Positions 16,637 through 21,131 of a DNA stretch of 21,131 nucleotides are shown here, one piece after another. Numbering within the stretch: the stretch's first letter is position 1; each line of letters begins with the position of its first letter. Source of the stretch: Fidelibacterota bacterium (GTDB lineage: Bacteria > Fidelibacterota > Fidelibacteria > Fidelibacterales > Fidelibacteraceae). Location of the stretch: assembly GCA_030620575.1 (NCBI GenBank), contig JAUXEL010000010.1:1-21131 (forward strand). Direction: 5' to 3'. Under the pieces are notes generated by a model, which saw only the letters and a program-made list of their open reading frames with translations, was not told the DNA's origin and searched no databases. A program made the translations under genes and the position numbers.

Positions 16637-17572
16637 ATGTCACCTCTCCATAGTTCACTTTATTTGCTCGCCGGTATAATATTACTCTATTTAGGTGCTG
16701 ATTACCTGGTAAAAGGCAGTGCAAACGTTGCCCGTATTTTTGGAGTAAAACCTCTGATCGTCGGATTAACCATTGTTGCTTTCGGTACCTCGATGCCGGA
16801 ATTCATGGTAAGTATGTTTGGAGTACTGCATAATGTTTCGGATATTTCGGTCGGTAATATTATCGGATCGAATATTGCGAATATCGGGCTCATTTTAGGT
16901 ATTGCCGGACTTATTGCACCCATTACGCTGAAACATGATCATGTCCGTCGACAACTGCTTATATTGCTGGCGGGATCTCTGATCTTTTGTCTGTTTGCAT
17001 ATAACGGTATCTCCCGCCTCGAAGGTATTTTGTTTCTTATTATTATCATTATCTATGTCGCATACCTGATAAGAAGCGCACAAAAAGATAAAGTTCGCGA
17101 AAAATTATCCGTGACAGATACTTCCATATTCCACAATATTTTATATATCATTGGCGGGATTATCGGACTGGTAATCGGTTCGCGCGGAATTATTTTGGGA
17201 GCAACGGATATTGCGGAGTATTTCGGAGTATCCCAAATTATCATCGGGATGACCATTGTAGCTATCGGAACATCCTTACCGGAACTTGCCGCCAGTATTA
17301 TGGCGCAGGTGAAAAATGAATCCGATATTTCTATCGGAAATATTATCGGATCGAATCTATTTAACATGTTTTTTGTTGGAGGCGGCGTCGCAACCGTTAA
17401 GGGATTGCCAATTGATATTTCCATTTACTCCTTTGAGGTGCCGTCCATGCTCTTATTTACTCTGCTGCTTTTTCCGGCTATTTTTATCAGCAAAGGGATC
17501 AAGCGTATTTATGCTGCCGGATTTCTGACCTTATATATTTTATTCACCATAATTTTGTATATGTGGCGCTGA
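16637..17572 (+). CDS. Calcium/sodium antiporter (CaCA family, YrbG-like)
   Basis: This 311-residue inner-membrane protein has about ten hydrophobic helices in two similar halves. The alpha-1 motif GTSMPE (Glu55) and alpha-2 motif GTSLPE (Glu216) are the ion-binding signatures of the family. Each is followed by an SDISxGNIIGSN block. It probably exchanges Na+ or H+ for Ca2+, like Escherichia coli YrbG; the ion is not provable from sequence. The length is normal. It follows nadD by 3 nt, and its stop is 1 nt before the next start codon. The two halves keep a close nucleotide match (16841-16873 and 17324-17356). Confidence 0.9.
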   Translation: MSPLHSSLYLLAGIILLYLGADYLVKGSANVARIFGVKPLIVGLTIVAFGTSMPEFMVSMFGVLHNVSDISVGNIIGSNIANIGLILGIAGLIAPITLKHDHVRRQLLILLAGSLIFCLFAYNGISRLEGILFLIIIIIYVAYLIRSAQKDKVREKLSVTDTSIFHNILYIIGGIIGLVIGSRGIILGATDIAEYFGVSQIIIGMTIVAIGTSLPELAASIMAQVKNESDISIGNIIGSNLFNMFFVGGGVATVKGLPIDISIYSFEVPSMLLFTLLLFPAIFISKGIKRIYAAGFLTLYILFTIILYMWR

Positions 17573-17573
17573 T

Positions 17574-18299
17574 TTGGAATATAAACGCACTCCTCCCTAT
17601 ACCCGGTCATCCAAAATCTATGATTCCCTTATGGAAGATGTTGATTACCCGGGTTGGTGTGAATATCTTCAGGACATGGCTGACGAATTTGGGTTTGATA
17701 CGGATTCACTGTATGATCTGTCGTGCGGAACGGGAACTTTTCTGCATTTATTTCCTGCCAAACAAAAATTCGGTATTGATATCTCAGAATCAATGGTTGA
17801 AGAGGCAAGATCATTGTATCCCGACTTGCAGATCGCCGTCGGAAATATGCTTCAACCGCCGAGTAAGGAAGTTGATCTTTATATAAATATCCATGACGCG
17901 TTGAATTATATTTCAACATTTGAAGCAATTAAAGATCATATTCATTATATGGATACCCACATGAAACCGGGGCAGGTATACGTGTTTGATTTTGCGCTTC
18001 CGGGTGTTATTCACAGCTCTTTTACGGATGTTTCCTATGAAGATACCACTCCCGACGGAATTTCTTTTAAACGCCATAATATCTATGATAGTAAAAACAA
18101 GCGGTCAATTACTAACTTGTTTATTTACTTCCCGAATACTGAGGCTTATCATGAACAACACGTTCAATATATTTATGATTACAAAGAAATTATAAAATTG
18201 TCTGTGGAATTTCCCTCAAGAACATTTATATTTCTCGAAGAGTTTACCTTTGAGGAAGCTCATGAAAACTCAAACAGATTATTAGTAATAATGCGATGA
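17574..18299 (+). CDS. SAM-dependent class I methyltransferase
   Basis: This 241-residue protein begins at a TTG one nucleotide after the exchanger stop. The TTG is supported because YTRSSKIYDSLMEDVDYPGW (9-28) is the typical N-terminal YDxLMxDVDY block of this methyltransferase family, and an ATG at 17631 would cut it off. The SAM-binding motif I is LYDLSCGTGT (46-55), and the following GIDISESMVEEAR is motif II. The substrate is unknown. The stop overlaps the ftsE start (ATGA), so it is translationally tied to ftsE, but a functional tie is not shown. Confidence 0.85.
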   Translation: MEYKRTPPYTRSSKIYDSLMEDVDYPGWCEYLQDMADEFGFDTDSLYDLSCGTGTFLHLFPAKQKFGIDISESMVEEARSLYPDLQIAVGNMLQPPSKEVDLYINIHDALNYISTFEAIKDHIHYMDTHMKPGQVYVFDFALPGVIHSSFTDVSYEDTTPDGISFKRHNIYDSKNKRSITNLFIYFPNTEAYHEQHVQYIYDYKEIIKLSVEFPSRTFIFLEEFTFEEAHENSNRLLVIMR

Positions 18300-19006
18300 T
18301 CCAATTTAGCAACATCACGGTAAATTACAGTTATGTTCCGGGCGCAGTAAAAGATATTAACCTGAAGCTGCGCAAAGGGGATTTTACACTGCTTCTGGGA
18401 CCTACCGGATCGGGAAAATCAACTTTATTACGTCTTATTTATATGGATATTCTGCCCTCCGAGGGGATCGTTACAATAGATAAATGGTCATCTTACCGCA
18501 TTACACCGCGTCAAATTAATCTTTTGCGCCGTAATGTCGGAGTGGTGTTCCAGGATTTCAAACTGATAGAAAATATGAGCGTATATGAAAACGTGGCCAT
18601 GCCGCTGATAATTGAAGGCTACCGCCGCCGGTACATCAAACGCCTTGTACATATACTTTTGGATGAAATCAATATGCTGCAAAGTGCCAATCAGCGGGCA
18701 TCTACCCTGAGCTTGGGAGAAAAACAACGGGTTGCCATTGCGCGGGCCATGGCTAAAAATCCTTTTGTTATTATTGCGGATGAGCCCACCGGAAATCTCG
18801 ACCGCGAAGCATCGCAGAATGTCCTTTCTTTGCTTGAACGCATACATCAGAACGGAACATCAGTTATCATGGCAACACATGATTACGAACTGATCAAGGA
18901 TACGCCCTATCGTCGTATTTATATAGAAAATGGACAAGTATTACCGCCTGCGCGGACGATAGCAACCCCTAAAACACGTATTAATTTACTGACACAGACA
19001 GAATGA
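18296..19006 (+). CDS. ftsE: Cell-division ATP-binding protein FtsE
   Basis: This 236-residue ABC ATPase has Walker A GPTGSGKST (Lys41), signature LSLGEKQRVAIARA (from residue 138; LSLGE where most have LSGGE), and Walker B VIIADEPTGNLD (Asp162, Glu163). With FtsX it forms a complex that couples ATP use at the septum to activation of peptidoglycan hydrolases. The neighbouring ftsX, with which it shares 4 nt, separates it from generic LolD/MacB ATPases. It overlaps the methyltransferase gene by 4 nt. The extended C-terminal tail (about 215-236) is basic and Thr-rich. Confidence 0.93.
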   Translation: MIQFSNITVNYSYVPGAVKDINLKLRKGDFTLLLGPTGSGKSTLLRLIYMDILPSEGIVTIDKWSSYRITPRQINLLRRNVGVVFQDFKLIENMSVYENVAMPLIIEGYRRRYIKRLVHILLDEINMLQSANQRASTLSLGEKQRVAIARAMAKNPFVIIADEPTGNLDREASQNVLSLLERIHQNGTSVIMATHDYELIKDTPYRRIYIENGQVLPPARTIATPKTRINLLTQTE

Positions 19007-19881
19007 AATTATTATTTGTAATTCGACAGACATTGAACAATCTTTGGCGGGAACGTACTCCGGTTGTTGCAACCATCCTGACAATATCTATCGCACTTAC
19101 AATAATGATCGCTCTCTTTGAGGTCAGCTGGGTGCTTTATAATGAGTTGCATGACTTAAAAAGCAATATGGTCATTGAGGTTTATCTCGATTCGCAAATA
19201 TCCGGGACACGGGCACGCGATATTCAGGAAGAATTAAACAATTATAACACCATTGACCGTATTCGCTATGTTTCAAAGGAAACTGCGGCCGAGATCTTTT
19301 TGCAGGAATTTGGTGAAAATATCAATGATATTCTGGATGAAAATCCCCTGCCTATTTCATTTGAAATCCGTTTATTACCTGCTTTTAATCACTCAGATTA
19401 TCTTTCCCTTTTTAAAAAACAGGTCGAAAATATTCCGGGCGTTGATGAAGTCCATTATCGCCATGTGCTGATAGAAAAACTGGAAACCCTGACTGAAGCT
19501 GTTGCGGTTGCAGGCATATTTGTTCTTATCATTCTGCTTTTTGCTATGAACCTTCTTGTCCGCAATACTATCAAGCTCTCTGTTTACGCTAAACGGCGCC
19601 AGATCGCCATTATGAATATTTTAGGAGCCGGCAATCTTCTTATACGTTTACCCTTTATTCTTGAGGGTGCCATTGAGGGACTCATCGGTGGTATTTTTTC
19701 CGCAACAGGATTAATAATCATACATAAATTTATTGAAAGCAGCTTTGCGCTTGTAAGTTTTTCTTCCACAATGTATAAAATGTTATGGGTATATACCATA
19801 ACCCTGGGAATACTTATCGGACTGCTAACTTCTGCCGAGGCAGTAGGGCGTTTTGTCAATAAAATATTTTCTAAAAAATAA
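19003..19881 (+). CDS. ftsX: Cell-division permease-like protein FtsX
   Basis: This 292-residue protein has the FtsX layout: a first membrane helix (about 20-42), a large extracytoplasmic loop (about 43-165) that in other bacteria contacts hydrolases or their activators, then three helices grouped in the C-terminal half (about 168-188, 215-240, 255-280). The conserved loop pattern RIRYVSKETAAEIF and the KRRQIAIMNILGA motif after the second helix are present. Its start overlaps the ftsE stop (ATGA). A NamZ-type hydrolase lipoprotein starts 16 nt downstream, which suggests a link between FtsEX and wall cutting. Confidence 0.93.
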   Translation: MKLLFVIRQTLNNLWRERTPVVATILTISIALTIMIALFEVSWVLYNELHDLKSNMVIEVYLDSQISGTRARDIQEELNNYNTIDRIRYVSKETAAEIFLQEFGENINDILDENPLPISFEIRLLPAFNHSDYLSLFKKQVENIPGVDEVHYRHVLIEKLETLTEAVAVAGIFVLIILLFAMNLLVRNTIKLSVYAKRRQIAIMNILGAGNLLIRLPFILEGAIEGLIGGIFSATGLIIIHKFIESSFALVSFSSTMYKMLWVYTITLGILIGLLTSAEAVGRFVNKIFSKK

Positions 19882-19884
19882 TTC

Positions 19885-19891
19885 AGAGAGG
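19885..19891 (+). promoter_or_regulatory. Ribosome binding site deciding the namZ-like start (GTG 19898)
   Basis: AGAGAGG lies 6 nt before the GTG at 19898. An in-frame TTG at 19853 would begin inside ftsX and add 15 residues of no clear signal-peptide value, so the GTG is preferred. Confidence 0.6.
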
Positions 19892-19897
19892 CACATC

Positions 19898-21127
19898 GTG
19901 ATACTACCTAAAACGGGTTTTTTTATGCTGATAGCAGCATTATTTTTAATGGGATGTTCGGTAAATACAGGATTGGATAATGTATCTGATGATAATTTCT
20001 CACTGTTTGAAAATAAATCTGTGGGGATCGTTACAAACCATACTGCAAAAGACAAAAACGGCGTGCATGTTGTAGATCTTATGAGCACGAATGAAAAAAT
20101 AAATGTCCGGGCAATTTTTGCACCCGAACACGGGGTTCGCGGTCAGGCAGAAGCTGGCGAATACGTAAGAGATAATATTGATGCTAAAACCGGTGCCCCA
20201 ATTTATAGTATTTATGGAAGTACTCGCAAACCCACTAAAAATATGCTCGAAGGTGTTGATGTACTTATTTTCGATATTCAGGATATTGGTGCACGATTCT
20301 ATACCTACATTTCTACAATGGGACAAATTATGGAAGCAGGAGCGGAAAATACTATTCCGGTATATATTCTTGATCGGCCAAATCCTATCGGTCGTATTGC
20401 GGAAGGACCCATTTTACAGCAAGATTACCATTCCTTTGTTGGTATGTACCCCATTCCTATCCGCCATGGAATGACGGTAGGTGAACTGGCACTGATGATC
20501 AAGGATAATGGATGGATCAATCAAGCGGATGATCTTGAGCTGCATGTAATTGAATTCTCAGGATGGAACCCGAATAAGAATTTCAAACAAACAAAGTTGC
20601 CTTGGATTGCCCCTTCCCCCAATATGCGTAATGTAAACGAAGCTTTGCTTTATCCTGGTATGTGCTTGTTTGAAGCTACTAATTTTTCAGAAGGCCGCGG
20701 TACGGACAGACCCTTTGAACTGGTGGGTGCTGATTATATAAATGCTGACGCGGTGATCGCGGAATTAGAAAAACGTTCACTGCCCGGTGTAAGAATTGAA
20801 GCCGACACCTTTATCCCTGAAGATATGCCGGGATATTGCATGAATCCAAAATTCGAGGGAATTACCTGTAACGGACTGGCTTTAACGGTAAGCGATCCCG
20901 CCGTATTTAAATCAGTCGAATTTGGCATACATTTGATTGACATTCTGCATACTCTCTATCCGGATGAGTTTATTATCACACGCGAACGCTGGATGAATCT
21001 ATTATGGGGAAACAGCGACGCCTTTACGATGATTATCGAAGGGAAATCAGCGGATGAGATCATTGAAAGTTATCAGCAAGAATTATCACAATTTATCCTT
21101 GTTCGTGAAAAATATTTACTTTATTAA
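19898..21127 (+). CDS. namZ: NamZ-type exo-N-acetylmuramidase lipoprotein (DUF1343)
   Basis: This 409-residue protein matches DUF1343, now known as NamZ, an exo-beta-N-acetylmuramidase that removes MurNAc from glycan ends. Family blocks present: GIVTNHTA (43-50), FAPEHGVRG (74-82, Glu77 a candidate catalytic residue), DIQDIGARFYTY, DRPNPIG, RHGMTVGELA, PSPNM and ATNFSEGRGT. The N-terminus has a signal with lipobox LMGC (Cys20), so it is probably a periplasm-facing or surface lipoprotein, possibly anchored in the outer membrane. The GTG start is chosen by a well-spaced AGAGAGG. It lies 16 nt after ftsX, so it may take part in septal wall turnover or muropeptide recycling. The stop is complete, 4 nt before the window end. 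Confidence 0.9.
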   Translation: MILPKTGFFMLIAALFLMGCSVNTGLDNVSDDNFSLFENKSVGIVTNHTAKDKNGVHVVDLMSTNEKINVRAIFAPEHGVRGQAEAGEYVRDNIDAKTGAPIYSIYGSTRKPTKNMLEGVDVLIFDIQDIGARFYTYISTMGQIMEAGAENTIPVYILDRPNPIGRIAEGPILQQDYHSFVGMYPIPIRHGMTVGELALMIKDNGWINQADDLELHVIEFSGWNPNKNFKQTKLPWIAPSPNMRNVNEALLYPGMCLFEATNFSEGRGTDRPFELVGADYINADAVIAELEKRSLPGVRIEADTFIPEDMPGYCMNPKFEGITCNGLALTVSDPAVFKSVEFGIHLIDILHTLYPDEFIITRERWMNLLWGNSDAFTMIIEGKSADEIIESYQQELSQFILVREKYLLY

Positions 21128-21131
21128 TTCG

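Noticed and set aside
19853..19897. TTG start 45 nt upstream for the NamZ-like gene
   Set aside because: It lies inside ftsX, lacks a ribosome binding site and spoils the signal peptide; GTG at 19898 has AGAGAGG 6 nt before it.
1..21131. tRNA, rRNA, CRISPR arrays, insertion sequences or phage genes
   Set aside because: I saw no cloverleaf, repeat-spacer array, transposase or integrase signature in the window.

Overview
The window is a moderately AT-rich, gene-dense bacterial fragment. All 18 protein genes lie on the + strand and are packed end to end, with many 1-31 nt overlaps. The host is most likely a Gram-negative member of the FCB superphylum (Bacteroidota / Cloacimonadota / Marinimicrobia / Calditrichota and relatives). 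The evidence is a C-terminal type IX secretion (T9SS, Por) sorting domain, PorV-like barrels, a DUF5683-like protein, and a stand-alone GT5 N-domain next to a large lipoprotein, a pairing I recall from Bacteroidota. Clear AGGAG-type ribosome binding sites and TTGACA-type -35 boxes argue mildly against a typical Bacteroidota genome and for a deeper FCB lineage such as Marinimicrobia or Cloacimonadota. That placement is inference.

Layout: positions 1-313 are non-coding, with a GC-rich palindromic repeat and a probable promoter. Block A (314-7123) holds a truncated glycogen-synthase-like protein, a lipoprotein, an outer-membrane barrel, a TPR protein and then rpiB-glyA-nrdR. A 195-nt gap (7124-7318) carries promoter-like boxes and a set of mutually exclusive inverted repeats ending in a U-tract terminator. 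Block B (7319-16046) is an envelope cluster: a PorV-like barrel, a secreted M6-like protein with a T9SS sorting domain whose zinc motif is lost, a 989-aa metalloprotease/beta-propeller/Omp85-type barrel fusion, a DUF5683-like membrane protein and a BamD-like lipoprotein. Block C (16043-21127) holds nadD, a Na+/Ca2+ exchanger, a SAM methyltransferase, ftsE-ftsX and a NamZ-type (DUF1343) muramidase lipoprotein.

The genes mix one-carbon, pentose, NAD and ribonucleotide-reductase control with outer-membrane assembly, T9SS-type secretion and peptidoglycan remodelling. The most unusual parts are the pseudo-protease, the protease-propeller-barrel fusion beside a PorV-like shuttle candidate, the attenuator-like leader, and the coupling of ftsEX to a NamZ-type hydrolase.
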